A stretch of DNA of 64,000 nt from Nitzschia sp. DOCU1 (GCA_951394045.1 OX595991.1:1860001-1924000), one strand, 5' to 3'. Positions 45,890 to 56,531 are shown, counted from the first letter of the stretch. Notes: generated from the letters alone by a model not told the origin. Made by a program: numbers and translations.

Positions 45890-46331
45890 TGCGACAAACT
45901 AGGTAGTCGTACCGTATAAAATATCCTACTCTTCAACCAGTAGTAGCTACTTTAGTTACCAGGTACTTTACTTTCTACTGTTGCTAGTGCTATGGTATGG
46001 AATCATCCTCGTTATGAAACATTGTAACTAAAAAAGCTAGCTGCAAGTAGCTCCGACCCCTCTGACTAAACTTAATTCGTTCCAGTCGACTTTCCAAAGT
46101 CATGCAAATCGGCTTGCTCGCGCGTCTGCCGCCCTCCCTCCACGAGCCAAATCAATCTCGGCAATGACCACCTTTTATGATAGTTATCTGATTGCAAGCA
46201 CCACTTTCATATCTACCACCTCTTTCCGACCCATCATCTATCCGGACTCCCCCCCCCCCCCCCCCCCTCCAGTTAAGAGAGTGAGTGCGTGAAAGTGGCA
46301 CGCTAGTCCAAAGCCAAGGCAAGGAGGAGCA
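45890..46331. other. Intergenic region with a poly-C tract
   Basis: 442 bp containing the palindromic AGTAGCTACT near 45944 shortly after the upstream stop, and a 19-C tract at 46249-46267 before the NTT-like gene. No gene is supported. Confidence 0.6.
46249..46267 (+). repeat. Poly-C tract (19 nt)
   Basis: Run of 19 C ending 64 bp before the ATG of the NTT-like carrier, likely in its promoter or 5' UTR. Confidence 0.9.
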
Positions 46332-48224
46332 ATGCCGGCCTTACCACAGCACAGCACAAAATCGTCCAGGCCCGCAAAGACTCGGCCACAGCATGTCGAT
46401 AACAAAGACGTCAATATTGCGCCTCGTTCCATGTACGATGAAGAATACGACGATGCTCCTGTCCATCAAGGCTTGTTGAACAAACGCAAGAGTATTCGCG
46501 ATTCTTACTATACTACCAAAGCTTTACGCCGAGAATGGCAACGACCCTACTGGTTAGGCTTGAGTTTGTCGTTGACTCTACTAGCGTTTTGGATTTTGGA
46601 TTCCATCAAGGATCCTCTCTTTGCACGATTGGTCGATGGTAAAATTGAACATCATCAACCGACTGCCAAACTGTGCAGTGTTGCCACAACATTGTTGCTG
46701 GTATGTGCCATGGAATATTTAGCCAATGTGCGGCAACATCAGGAACAAGAAGAAGATGATGTGTTGGATGCCGGAGGAGTTTGGAAATCAAACGTTTTAG
46801 CTTCGCATGAATATCAACAGCAACGACATGCCAAGGATGATACCGTCTCGCATGCCATTTTTTATCACATTGGTGTGCCCTACGTGATCGCTTTTGGAGT
46901 CATTGCCTATTTTGTGCATTGCTTTGAACGTGTCGAAGATTCTGTCACTGAAGGTTTTGATGCCTGGTATGTCTTGGCGTATGCCTTGCATGCTACTGTA
47001 GAATCCTTTGGATCCATTGCCGTGGCAACCTTTTGGTCCTTTGCCAATTCGACTCTGTCATTGGATGATGCCGAACAGTATTATGGACCTGTCATTGCCT
47101 TGGCACAATTAGGTGCCATTGGAGGAAGTACCTTGGTGGCAAGTGGATTTTGGCAAATCCCAGTCTTGCTAGTGGTAGTTTCCATGGTGATTGTCTTGCA
47201 AATGTTGGTCATGAAACTATATCATGAACGATTTCAGCCAACTTCACTCTTGGCGGCAGCAGCAGTAGAGCAGGATGATCAATCCGTCTTGACATGGCAA
47301 GACAATGATGCGACACTGACCAAACCCTTTTGGTCGGGCATCTATCTCATTTTCAATCATTACTATGTGATTTTGATTTTGGGGGTCTCGTGTCTCTATG
47401 AAATTACATTGACGTGTTTGGATTATCAAATGAAATTGTTGGGCTATGCACAATTTGCGGCGGCTGGTACTTTGGATAGTACTGGAGGATCACCCACATC
47501 CATCATGGCCACAATGTCCTTTGCGGAATTCATGGGACGCTATGGTCAAGTGGTCAACTTTTTGAGTCTTTTGCTGAGTTCCATGGTCTTTCCGTTTCTA
47601 ATACATCGATATGGACTCAAAATCACACTCCGCGTCTTTCCTTCACTCCTATTGGTGGTGACTATATTGGCCTATGGAGCCATGCCTGGAAACTTGACTG
47701 TCCTGTTTTGGAGTTTGAGTCTCCTCAAGGCCATGACGTATAGTGTTCATGATCCTTCCAAAGAACTCTTGTATATTCCGACATCGAATGCCGTCAAGTT
47801 TCGAGCCAAATTTTGGATTGATGTGGTGGGAGAACGCATCTCAAAAGCGATCGGAGGACTCTTTAATACATTTTCGGGCAGTGTCGAAACGAGTATTCGT
47901 GTGGCCAGTGTCCCGAGTTTGGTATCGGCCGCAGGATTATGGTTTGTGTGTTGGTATGTCGGGCTGGAATTTGATCGTCTACTACGAACGGGAACCATTG
48001 TAGGATTAGAAACGACGGTAGATCCGGCAACGTATACCAAAGTTCCTAAACGAGAAGAAGATGTATCAAATGACGGTTATCGACCGGATTCTACTTTACA
48101 AGAACAGGAGGAACCGTCCGAAGTGGAGATTGATTTTGCTGAAGAAGGTAGTTTTAGTACTATTGGGGAAGACGAGGATGATGACTTTGCGAATTCGCCC
48201 AAAGCATTGATTGCTCGGATATAG
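46332..48224 (+). CDS. NTT/TLC-family nucleotide carrier-like membrane protein
   Basis: A single exon of 630 residues. About 11-12 membrane helices run from PYWLGLSLSLTLLAFWILD to VSAAGLWFVCWYVGLEF, with soluble N- and C-terminal tails. The diagnostic stretch is YSVHDPSKELLYIPTS, NAVKFRAKFWIDVVGERISK and AIGGLF, which matches the D-P-x-K-E-x-x-Y-I-P and K-x-K-x-x-I-D-V-V-G-x-R signature of ATP/ADP translocases of plastids and intracellular bacteria (TLC/NTT). Diatoms have several NTTs in the plastid envelopes. This copy lacks a signal peptide and has a long acidic tail (EVEIDFAEEGSF), so another membrane is possible. Substrate and direction cannot be read from the sequence. Confidence 0.75.
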   Translation: MPALPQHSTKSSRPAKTRPQHVDNKDVNIAPRSMYDEEYDDAPVHQGLLNKRKSIRDSYYTTKALRREWQRPYWLGLSLSLTLLAFWILDSIKDPLFARLVDGKIEHHQPTAKLCSVATTLLLVCAMEYLANVRQHQEQEEDDVLDAGGVWKSNVLASHEYQQQRHAKDDTVSHAIFYHIGVPYVIAFGVIAYFVHCFERVEDSVTEGFDAWYVLAYALHATVESFGSIAVATFWSFANSTLSLDDAEQYYGPVIALAQLGAIGGSTLVASGFWQIPVLLVVVSMVIVLQMLVMKLYHERFQPTSLLAAAAVEQDDQSVLTWQDNDATLTKPFWSGIYLIFNHYYVILILGVSCLYEITLTCLDYQMKLLGYAQFAAAGTLDSTGGSPTSIMATMSFAEFMGRYGQVVNFLSLLLSSMVFPFLIHRYGLKITLRVFPSLLLVVTILAYGAMPGNLTVLFWSLSLLKAMTYSVHDPSKELLYIPTSNAVKFRAKFWIDVVGERISKAIGGLFNTFSGSVETSIRVASVPSLVSAAGLWFVCWYVGLEFDRLLRTGTIVGLETTVDPATYTKVPKREEDVSNDGYRPDSTLQEQEEPSEVEIDFAEEGSFSTIGEDEDDDFANSPKALIARI

Positions 48225-48427
48225 CTAAATGTCAAAGGGTACAACTTTTTGCACTAAAAATGTAGTAGTAGTAATTCACAATGTCCATCCAATGGTGGGT
48301 GTTGGTCCCATGTCAACAACGGAAAAGACTAGACCCACAGTTGCAACGAGACGGTATGGATTCCGCTTGTCTCAATCTCTCCGCCGACTATTCCTTCGTC
48401 ACCGTCTCTCCATGTATACCATACACT

Positions 48428-49789
48428 CTAATTGTCGTAGTAACAGTTGTACGGTGTGCAACATCCCTCTTGCGGACAAGCGACTTCGTCACAATCAATG
48501 CCGAAATTCGAAACGGCAGCCGGTTGAGAGGAACTGAATGCACAAAAGAGACGGGGCCATTCTCCCGTGATGTTGTTGGTCTGAAGAAAGAGTGAGTCTG
48601 TACGCACGCGTCATAGAAGAGGATTTCAGTTTGAGAAGCAAGAGAAGTGAGTGAGAAGGTTTTCAAGATACTTTCGCAAGGCCAAAGCAGTGCTCGACTT
48701 ACTGAGAACACCATTGTCCCGGATCGACAGCGCGATTGTACCCGTCAACTGATTCTTATCGAGGTAGAGAATGGATAAACGGGGCATGGATCCAAAGACT
48801 TCGTTCGGAAGGGATCCGGTCAATTTATTATCTCGCAACCAGATAGATTGAGTCGTGTTCAACAAGGCAATCTCAGGAGGTATTGTACCCACCAGATTGT
48901 TGCTTTCCAAGTTGATCTCGTTAATATCCCCAGTAATTGGATCACATTGAATGTGCTCCCAGTCACAGACATTTTCCGAAGACAACCATTTCTCAGCCGA
49001 GACCCAGTTTTCTCCCGCCCAGCTGTAATAAAGGGATGCCAACGCCCAGCGTTCTCCGGCTTCATCGCTAATGTCTCGGCCATCTTCGTAGAGAAGCCAG
49101 GACATGGCCCGCTCCTGCGGCGTGGCGCTTGTATCGTACATCAAGCCGTCGTATGCTTCAACAGTCAGTGGCAACACGCTTTGATACAAATAGGTATAAT
49201 CCGAAGAGTCGATTGCGGCCATGGCGAGAACAAACTCCTTCTCAATTCCAATAAAAGTAGGGGCCATGGTTGGCGCTTTGGTGGGGCGAACGGGTGGCTC
49301 GCTGGAACTCACATCATCATTGTTTCCAAGGGCAACAACCACCCCGATGACCACTCCAATCACAACGACAAGACTCACCCCAATGGCTATGTAGATTTCC
49401 TTCCTGGAAATCTCTCCCCATTTGCCAGTTTCCTGCAAGTCCTTGAACTTGGGGTTGATTTCTCGCTTCGGCCCAGGTTTCTTGCCTGCTGGGGGCTTTC
49501 CTCCAGGGGGCGGTTTGGTGATTGGCTTTTTCTCATCGCCTTCCTTGGTGGGGGCTTCGGGGGGAGCTGGGGCTACCCTCCTCTCGGCCAGTTCTTTGTT
49601 AAGCTGGTTGACAAGGTCACCACCGTCTTCCAAGTCGACGACGGGTTCGTCCTCAGGAGGGGGGTCATTGACGGGAGCTTCTTTCTCGATGACTGGTTTT
49701 GCAGCTTTCTCACCTGGCACTTCCGGGTGGTCTGCTGGGAGCATGGAGGGATCACGGGGTGGCTCGTCGTCGGTCGATTTGACGGTCAT
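48428..49789 (-). CDS. Membrane-anchored leucine-rich repeat protein
   Basis: Exons 49789-48703 and 48597-48428 give 418 residues. The 105-nt intron splits an Asn codon; using the acceptor at 48598 restores the LRR register (NSLFLQTNNITGEWPRLFC). A Pro/Glu-rich N-terminal tail is followed by one membrane helix (IYIAIGVSLVVVIGVVIGVV, about residues 132-153), then a Thr/Pro stalk. An N-cap domain comes next (WALASLYYSWAGENW, CDWEHIQCD), then plant-type LRRs (INLESNNLVGTIPPEIALL, IWLRDNKLTGSLPNEVF, LYLDKNQLTGTIALSI). It ends with a Cys-rich tail CDEVACPQEGCCTPYNCYYD. The orientation would put the LRRs outside the cell. This architecture is common and expanded in diatoms; the ligand is unknown and no kinase is present. 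Confidence 0.85.
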
Positions 49790-50443
49790 CTTGTTATTTC
49801 TTCACCGGTATGCAAAATGAGACTTTTAGCGACTCTCTTTTCTCGGCTCTCGAGAAAAAGTGTTGACGATAATAATGACCTTCTCAACAATGCGAGAAAC
49901 TGTTGCACGGCGGGTAGGTGGGATAGTATGACTCCCAATCAAGGCGGCGAAGAACAAACAGTGGAGGATGATGGAGTACCCCTTCACGTTGAGAAAGTCA
50001 ACGCTTTTGGTCACGCACTGCGTCGCGGGATCTTCCCGCTTGAGCGGCTATGCCGATCTCGTACGATACCCCAGCAGCCAACAACTCTCTCTTGGCGGGA
50101 ATTTTTCAGGGTGGGGCAGGCGTGAAAATGATTTCCTACAGAAAAATGTATTGCCATGCGTGTAATTTGGACGAATAGGATCCAAGCCAGTGTCGCAGTC
50201 ACACGAAAGATGTACGATCGATGATTCCTCCGATTGAAGAAGAGAAGCGAACTAGGTAGCGGTTCCTCGGTTTTGTTTGTACGAGCGACTTTTGTTACTA
50301 CCGTAGACGTTTTTGACCCCATGAGGTTTGATGACTTAACAGTATTGTAGTTGTATGCATTTGAACATTAATCTACTAGCTAGTAGGAGTAAAAACTCTA
50401 GCAAATAACATGTAGTGATGAGGACTGTTGTTCTTCCAAGGAA
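49790..50443. other. Intergenic region between two minus-strand genes
   Basis: 654 bp: promoter of the LRR gene and 3' flank of the DUF3754-like gene, with a perfect 14-bp palindrome CTACTAGCTAGTAG at 50373-50386. No gene is supported. Confidence 0.6.
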
Positions 50444-51940
50444 TCACCCGAGGATCGACTTGTTGCTCCCACTACTAGAAGCAAGATCACTGTCTTGCAC
50501 CCTTGACGCAGCATCCTCTAGTGATACAGCCCTGAATTTGGTAGACTTGGTACGTCCGACAATCTCCGAGGGCTCAATCGGGCCAACTTGGTTCAGCAAA
50601 CCCAGTCTGACGGCCAGGCGTAACGGATCCACCAAATCGGTCGATGCCGAAGGCATGTTGGTGGTCATTCGTAGGCGCTCCATCACTTCTTCCTCGGTTC
50701 CCTGGATCCTATCACAGATGGCTGTTTTGTCTAATCGATCAAAATATTCTGCAAGCACGGCTTGTGAGACTTGTCGAACGGCCCCTTCCTGTAGCAACAA
50801 GACAACCGCATCGTCCCGCGCTTGTAGACGATGTAGCAGAGCGTTGGTGACCACGTGAGACTGAGATACACGGGCGTTGTAACGCTGTGACCAGATACCA
50901 TATGTGATTGTTCCAATTACAGATGCTGCCAGAGCTTCCGATAACCCTGGGTACAAAAATGCGTAGTTCAGACTCCGATACGCCAATGGTATGGCACCGA
51001 ATAACACAAGCGAGACGGAAACCAGCGTGGAAGCACTCTTGTGCCCCAAGGCAAACGGAAGTGCCACCAATCGAACGGATGGTCTCATTTCAGCATAGAG
51101 CTTCAGTTCGTCGCGACCTTCGCCCATAACTAGCAGGTTCTCCATCGGATCGATGTCAGAGTGATGGACTACAGAAGGCAACCGGATGTTTGGGGTAGGG
51201 GCCTTGTCGAGGGTATTCGTCTCAGTTGTAGGAAGCAGCCTCCTCTTCGCCATGTTAATCTTGCTCCGTATTTGCTGTGTTATTATCTCAATCGGTCGAT
51301 GAAAGACGAGAGTTGCGATACCCTGCATGGTGTTGTATATTGCATCAATGATTCCTTCCGCCTGATTTTCCAAGACACGATAAAGTTGGATATCCTCCTG
51401 AACAATCGCCGGATACTTGTTGTTACTGCTGCCTTCAGATTCAGGTTGTTGGATCATCGGCTGGGAAAATAGGAGAAACTTGATTTGTGCGTTTGACCTT
51501 GGTAAACGGCTGTAAAAGTTGGGAAATGCCACGACACCTTCTGCCAACATTAACATATCCAAGGGCTTTGGTAATGAAACTTTTTCAAAACCATTTAGCT
51601 CCAACAGTATATGCGCCTTTCCACTTAGCTCTTTGATGCGGAAGTTCTTCCACATGCCGCGAGACGAAGTCATTTCAAATGCAGTTGGAAACTCTGCCCG
51701 CAAATGAGCCCGCACAGCCGATTGCACTGAAGTGATAAGTTCATCTCGATGCTTTTGCAGCTGTACAAGCCGCTTTGCCTTTTCGACATGTTCTTCTCCT
51801 ATCCGTCGCCATGGCGCGTCATACTGCCACGAAGAAAATGAAACAGCGAGACGAAGACGATCGTTGATGGGTGTCACACTATAAAAACGGCTCTGACGAC
51901 GACACCGGACGAAACGTATGCCCAAGCGTCGACCCAGCAT
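50444..51940 (-). CDS. TMEM143/DUF3754-like mitochondrial membrane protein
   Basis: A single exon of 498 residues. MLGRRLGIRFVRCRRQSRFYS is an Arg-rich mitochondrial presequence. A helical N-terminal half carries EDIQLYRVLENQAEGIIDAI and a Pro-containing region. One or two membrane helices follow (KSASTLVSVSLVLFGAIPLA, SEALAASVIGTITYGIW). The C-terminal segment DDAVVLLLQEGAVRQVSQAV, LAEYFDRLDKTAI resembles the end of the DUF3754 family, to which TMEM143 belongs. The biochemical role of that family is unknown, and my assignment is from pattern only. The start is the ATG at 51940; the upstream TTG is rejected. Confidence 0.65.
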   Translation of the reverse strand: MLGRRLGIRFVRCRRQSRFYSVTPINDRLRLAVSFSSWQYDAPWRRIGEEHVEKAKRLVQLQKHRDELITSVQSAVRAHLRAEFPTAFEMTSSRGMWKNFRIKELSGKAHILLELNGFEKVSLPKPLDMLMLAEGVVAFPNFYSRLPRSNAQIKFLLFSQPMIQQPESEGSSNNKYPAIVQEDIQLYRVLENQAEGIIDAIYNTMQGIATLVFHRPIEIITQQIRSKINMAKRRLLPTTETNTLDKAPTPNIRLPSVVHHSDIDPMENLLVMGEGRDELKLYAEMRPSVRLVALPFALGHKSASTLVSVSLVLFGAIPLAYRSLNYAFLYPGLSEALAASVIGTITYGIWSQRYNARVSQSHVVTNALLHRLQARDDAVVLLLQEGAVRQVSQAVLAEYFDRLDKTAICDRIQGTEEEVMERLRMTTNMPSASTDLVDPLRLAVRLGLLNQVGPIEPSEIVGRTKSTKFRAVSLEDAASRVQDSDLASSSGSNKSILG

Positions 51941-52694
51941 CTTCCAACTCAATAATGAAGCCTCAATCCGTAGGCATTGCTTTTCTCTTGGAAGGTGGAG
52001 GTTGGTAACTCAGAAAGGATGCTCGTTCGTCACCATTTCTGATGTTTTCCGTTTGTTCCGCAAAGTTCTTGACGCTAAACTTCGAATCTCGTGGGCGCGC
52101 TCGAAAAGAAAACGGTCGACGAAAGAGACGCCCATCAGTTCAGTGACGTCACCAATAGACTAGATTGACTGAATGTGTCGACTAGATCGACCGCTAGATC
52201 AACTATTGCGTAGCCCCATTCAACTTTCTCCTGGGGCGGCATCATTGAGGCAGTCGCTACTAGGCTAGCTGGAGGAGAAAACGTACTGTTGACTCGCAGT
52301 GCTAAAACAGTGCTACTGATAACCATTTCCCAAGGACAAATTGATTGGTAAAGATTTCGGGGATAGCTATTGGCTGCGGTTACTATTCTACCGTGATACG
52401 AAATCTTCGTGGTGTGCAGGGCTCGGTTCTCGATCAACAGTGACTGCCCTTTATTTTTTGGCAACTTCCTTGGTGCCGTTAGGGGGAGATGTCATTATAC
52501 TGGACTTTGTTCATAGCCTTTCTGGTGGCGGCATATTTTGTTGGGCAAACGTTGCCCTTATGTTTGTATCATAGCTTGTCACTGCCACGTGTCGACAGTT
52601 CCCCAATGTTCCCATTTCAAGTAAATGTATGATACATATAAACTTGCGTTTCAGATTTTCTCGCACCGCTAGTAGGGTTGCGTAGGTTATATCT
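51941..52694. other. Intergenic region with a CRE palindrome
   Basis: 754 bp. A perfect TGACGTCA lies at 52144. Short frames at 52135-52574 have no features. Confidence 0.55.
52144..52151. promoter_or_regulatory. TGACGTCA CRE palindrome
   Basis: Perfect CRE octamer 204 bp upstream of the ATG of the DUF3754-like gene (minus strand). Binding is inferred. Confidence 0.35.
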
Positions 52695-54302
52695 TTAACC
52701 CATTGTGACAGCGGTAAAGTATCCCACTGCGGCGATGGACATGGCATGGATCCAAAACACTGCCTTCTCCGGGCCCTCGGCCCCTCCAAGGTAATCACGG
52801 AAAAGGTCAGGGTATTTCCACGAGTCGTCGCCTGGCTGATCAATGTCTGGGACGTCCTCGACCTCGCTGCTCGTGTTGCATTCGTTTTCGATTGAATGAT
52901 GCGTAGCGCCTTGCAGCTCCGGGACTGTGCTGGTGGATGAAGATGAAAGTTGCGATGAATCGGTCATAGTTTTGATTGTGAAGACTTCTTCTTCTACCTC
53001 TTCTTCTTCGGCATCGACAAGCTGTTCAACGACGCTCCGAGCATTCGATTCCAGAGAGTTCCTGCCTTCCTTTGAAAGCAGTGGTTCTAGCGCGTCTTTC
53101 TCCTTAATCTGCGATTCAAGTTGTAGCAGTGCAACGTTTTCGGGCAATGGATCACTTGTTGTGCCTTCCTTGCCCTTGTTACTGATTCTTCGCCCTGCAT
53201 CGCTAGGTACCGGATCTCCTTTTCGAGTATTTGTTGAATTATCAGCTTCGGTCAGTTTGCTGTCCAAACTCATAGCGTCGCCAGTAGAGTCAAATGGGAA
53301 TGCTGCCTTCCTGGCAGAGTTGTCAGGACTCCTTCGCAGCTTTCCTCTTCTACGCCATTCCTTGCCACTTTTGATTGTCTTCAGACCCTTCCCATTTCGT
53401 TTGGCCCTAGAAACGGCTTTGATAATGTCACCGTTCAACAACAGTGGGACAGCAAGGCCGCCAATCTGATTCGTCAAGATACCAAGAAGCAGTTCGTTGT
53501 CCTTTAGATCGCAGTGAGCCAATGGGGCATTATTGTCTAGCTTCTCATTTTTGGAAGTCTTGGCAAGACATGAAAAGGAAATCATACGAAAGATTGGGTT
53601 CGCCACGAGTTTCGGAATCTGCTCGAGAAGAATAAGCACAGTCGTGCTATCATCAAGTGGATACTCGAGGTTGAGGAACTCAAACTTTCGATCTTCGGGA
53701 CTAAGCAACAACAGGACGATCCGTCGGTAAGGGGGCGGTTCCAGCACATGCACTTGCTTCAGCGGCGAACCCCAGTCGTCTGCAAATGATACTCGCTTGG
53801 GTAACGTTGGGAACTCTTCACCCGGATGACCAAAATCGGACGAGGAAGACCCCTGTTGGGCATCTTGAAAGTCCATGCTCGTCATATCACTGGCCGCCAT
53901 ATCTTTCAGGGATCGTGAATGAGGTGCTCTACCAAGATTATCTTCCTTTCTCGAGATTGGAGGTGTTGCTGGAGACTCCAGGCAGAGACGACGATTTGCA
54001 TTCTCGGGAAGGCCATCTTTGCACGTAGAAAAAAGAACAGAGACAGGGCTCTGGCATTCGTGGGCAATTTTTTGTTGTGGGGTTCCAGTTGCAGGTCCAG
54101 TGGTGGCAAAGATACCCTCATCGCAGGAGTCATTGTCTGACTGAACCCAGGCCGGAAAAGCCATAGGCGAGGCAGTACGTTGAATAGAATTACAGACTGC
54201 CACATTGCTGCCATGCGGCTCCTTAACAGAATTTCTTTGTTCTGCCGCAGCTTCGAACAGAGCTCCAGTGTGCACCGTAGGTTGGTGCGATACAAGTGAC
54301 AT
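52695..54302 (-). CDS. Unknown protein with C-terminal membrane helix
   Basis: A single exon of 535 residues starting MSLVSHQPTVHTGALFEAAA. The first 180 residues and residues about 310-500 are low-complexity and Ser/Glu-rich. A compact block lies between (RIVLLLLSPEDRKFEFLNLE, YPLDDSTTVLILLEQIPKLV, LKDNELLLGILTNQIGG), possibly a ubiquitin-like or other alpha/beta fold, followed by a basic stretch (SRAKRNGKGLKTIKSGKEWR). The last residues AVFWIHAMSIAAVGYFTAVT form a tail anchor. I do not recognise the family; this could be an ER or mitochondrial tail-anchored adaptor. Confidence 0.65.
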   Translation of the reverse strand: MSLVSHQPTVHTGALFEAAAEQRNSVKEPHGSNVAVCNSIQRTASPMAFPAWVQSDNDSCDEGIFATTGPATGTPQQKIAHECQSPVSVLFSTCKDGLPENANRRLCLESPATPPISRKEDNLGRAPHSRSLKDMAASDMTSMDFQDAQQGSSSSDFGHPGEEFPTLPKRVSFADDWGSPLKQVHVLEPPPYRRIVLLLLSPEDRKFEFLNLEYPLDDSTTVLILLEQIPKLVANPIFRMISFSCLAKTSKNEKLDNNAPLAHCDLKDNELLLGILTNQIGGLAVPLLLNGDIIKAVSRAKRNGKGLKTIKSGKEWRRRGKLRRSPDNSARKAAFPFDSTGDAMSLDSKLTEADNSTNTRKGDPVPSDAGRRISNKGKEGTTSDPLPENVALLQLESQIKEKDALEPLLSKEGRNSLESNARSVVEQLVDAEEEEVEEEVFTIKTMTDSSQLSSSSTSTVPELQGATHHSIENECNTSSEVEDVPDIDQPGDDSWKYPDLFRDYLGGAEGPEKAVFWIHAMSIAAVGYFTAVTMG

Positions 54303-54918
54303 CGTGGATGAAGTCCAGTGCAATATCTTCTTTTGCCCTCGAAGTTACCCCCACGCACTACTTTATCGTCGAACACAGGCAGTGAGCCACCACTTTTTTG
54401 ATGTCTCGTCTCTAGGAGCGCAAAGTTGAATCGTCAGTATCTCACTATTATGCGGTAATTGCATTGTAACCCCGTTGGCAACGGGAACGCAATGATGATG
54501 AGTTGCCGCCAAAGTTTCTTGTTTTTGGTTGGAGGATGTTTCCAACGAAACAGGCCCAACGGAGTCTTCATCACGGCATGAAGATAACGAATGAAGTACC
54601 TTCCGACCTCGCTCATTGGTCCAAAAAGGACACCCTCTAACTGACATGTGGTGGCGCGCGCAAGCGTTAGCGAATAGAAAATTTGAAAATTTGTCACGCT
54701 CGGCGGTTGTCGTCCCACGGACGGACGTCTCTTTACGTGTGTAGGAATCCGGAATCGTCTCATTTTTTAGAGCTTAACCTGCTGTGCTCGCAGGAGCTAC
54801 TATCCAATAGTCTACCGTACCACATTTCCGTCGCAAATCTAGAGAACAAAGGCATCCAACAAGTCAATAATTCGCATCGCATCTATTCGTTTTCTTCAGC
54901 AGTTTAAGAACGAGCTCC
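54303..54918. other. Intergenic region between two minus-strand genes
   Basis: 616 bp holding the promoter of the unknown tail-anchored gene and the 3' flank of the decarboxylase gene. No gene is supported. Confidence 0.55.
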
Positions 54919-56133
54919 TTAGGGCTTGTAAATGTTGAGCCCTGTCTTAGGGTCCAAGTTCGATTCTTCCAGGGACAGAGTCAGCGGACCTGGACCGCTC
55001 TTGGTGTAGTAAAACATTTTAACATCGCCAGCGGCTGGGGTTCGGCCCGTCTTGTCCGTAGCAGCCAGAAGAGCGGCATCCAAAGTAAATGCTTCAATTT
55101 GCTTGGCGAAATCGGGATTGCTAACGTAGTCTTTGCCAGTGGATGGAAAGTAGTGCAACATGAGGGCGCCTACCTCGACAACATACTTGTCCAAAGTATA
55201 CAATACGGCATTTGGACCTGCATCGAATGTATAGGCCGCTCTAACTTCGCCAGCCCATTGATTGTAGGCATGAACAATTCGGACCACCATTCGAGAAATA
55301 TCATTCATGTAGAAAATGGGAGGATATGTATCCATACAGACCGAATGAAATTGGTTCGAGTCCTTCATGGTCAATTCGCCAAAGGCGCCAAAGTCCTTTT
55401 TCAAAAACGCCTCTTCAATCGCTTGCATGCGCTGCGGGACAACTTCTTTGATACGATGTTGCAGCAAGGTCGATGTAGCAACACTTGTACTCATGCCCGC
55501 TGTCGACGACGTATCCTTCTTGGCATCGCTGACCACTAGAATGACGGCTCGCAATTCCGGCCAGTGGTTTTCATCTGCTACTTGCACCGCCATGGAATCC
55601 GACCAGTCCGCTTTCTCACCACCTTTGCGCCAGGCTACAAACCCTCCATACAATGACCGACAGGCCGATCCACTTCCTTGTCGGGCCAGTGTGGACAACT
55701 GACCCGGATACTCTTCTTGTGCGTCCATCAATTGCGCCAAGGCAGCCACCAGAGCCGCATATCCTGCTGCGCTGGACGCCAGACCGGCCGCTGTAGGGAA
55801 CGTATTATAACTGCTAATGTGGATGTACAAATCCTTCCATTTTTCAGGATCCTTGGCTAGCTTTTTGACCCCGTCCACGCAGGCACGAAAGCGCTTGCTC
55901 GTAGAAGCATCCTCTTCTTCAATGCCATTCAACCACAGCCGATCCTTGGTAAACTTTTGAGAGGCGGCGGCCGTCGTGACGGCCCGCAAATCGGACTGAT
56001 CCAAAGTGACGCTCACACTATCATTGGTGGGAGTGTTCCACTTGGCATCCGCTTTGCCCCAGTACTTGATGCAAGCGATATTGGTGGGAGCCGATACAGT
56101 GGCAAGGTAGATAGGAGCGTCGTCGTCCGACAT
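54919..56133 (-). CDS. MVD: Diphosphomevalonate decarboxylase
   Basis: A single exon of 404 residues. It makes isopentenyl diphosphate from mevalonate 5-diphosphate in the cytosolic mevalonate pathway, the source of sterols in diatoms. The GHMP-fold signatures are present: SAPTNIACIKYWGKADAKWN, DSVSVTLDQSD, the ATP loop YNTFPTAAGLASSAAGYAAL, SGSACRSLYGGFVAW, MKDSNQFHSVCMDTYPP, and FDAGPNAVLY with the catalytic Asp. The start is the ATG of MSDDDAPIYLATVSAP; the frame extends upstream without an ATG. No targeting peptide is present. Confidence 0.95.
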   Translation of the reverse strand: MSDDDAPIYLATVSAPTNIACIKYWGKADAKWNTPTNDSVSVTLDQSDLRAVTTAAASQKFTKDRLWLNGIEEEDASTSKRFRACVDGVKKLAKDPEKWKDLYIHISSYNTFPTAAGLASSAAGYAALVAALAQLMDAQEEYPGQLSTLARQGSGSACRSLYGGFVAWRKGGEKADWSDSMAVQVADENHWPELRAVILVVSDAKKDTSSTAGMSTSVATSTLLQHRIKEVVPQRMQAIEEAFLKKDFGAFGELTMKDSNQFHSVCMDTYPPIFYMNDISRMVVRIVHAYNQWAGEVRAAYTFDAGPNAVLYTLDKYVVEVGALMLHYFPSTGKDYVSNPDFAKQIEAFTLDAALLAATDKTGRTPAAGDVKMFYYTKSGPGPLTLSLEESNLDPKTGLNIYKP

Positions 56134-56531
56134 GATTCCAGAGTGTGTTTTGAGAAAGCAAAACAATGACAAATGTGTTGTGTATGTGTTGTAGGCAACT
56201 CTGTTTGTCGTCGACGACGGTGGTGGCAGGTCGTGCTTTTGTCATTCGCTTGCGTGCCGTTTTGGGCGGGAAAACAATTGAAAAGAGCCAGATGGATTGA
56301 ACTTTGGAAAATTTTGGATTCCAAATTCCTTATCGACATTCGCTGCACAAGAGCAAGGAGATCAGCGCGATCTTTTCTTTCCCGCCACTTTTCTTGCGTC
56401 TGGTCTCACTCATCGGCAACGAAGAAGATCTTCCGGCGGCGTGGAGAGAAGTAGAGTGTTCACAACAAGGATGCCATTGCTACTTCTACCTTTGTAAAGT
56501 TTGTTTGGATACTCAAAACTCTATTAGTATC
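56134..56531. other. Divergent promoter region
   Basis: 398 bp between the decarboxylase (minus) and the thymidylate-synthase-fold gene (plus). The latter's frame is open here but has no ATG. Confidence 0.6.

Noticed and set aside
48848..50125. 425-codon open frame on the plus strand
   Set aside because: It is antisense to the LRR gene, whose frame has a membrane helix, LRRs and a supported intron; the antisense product has no domain features.
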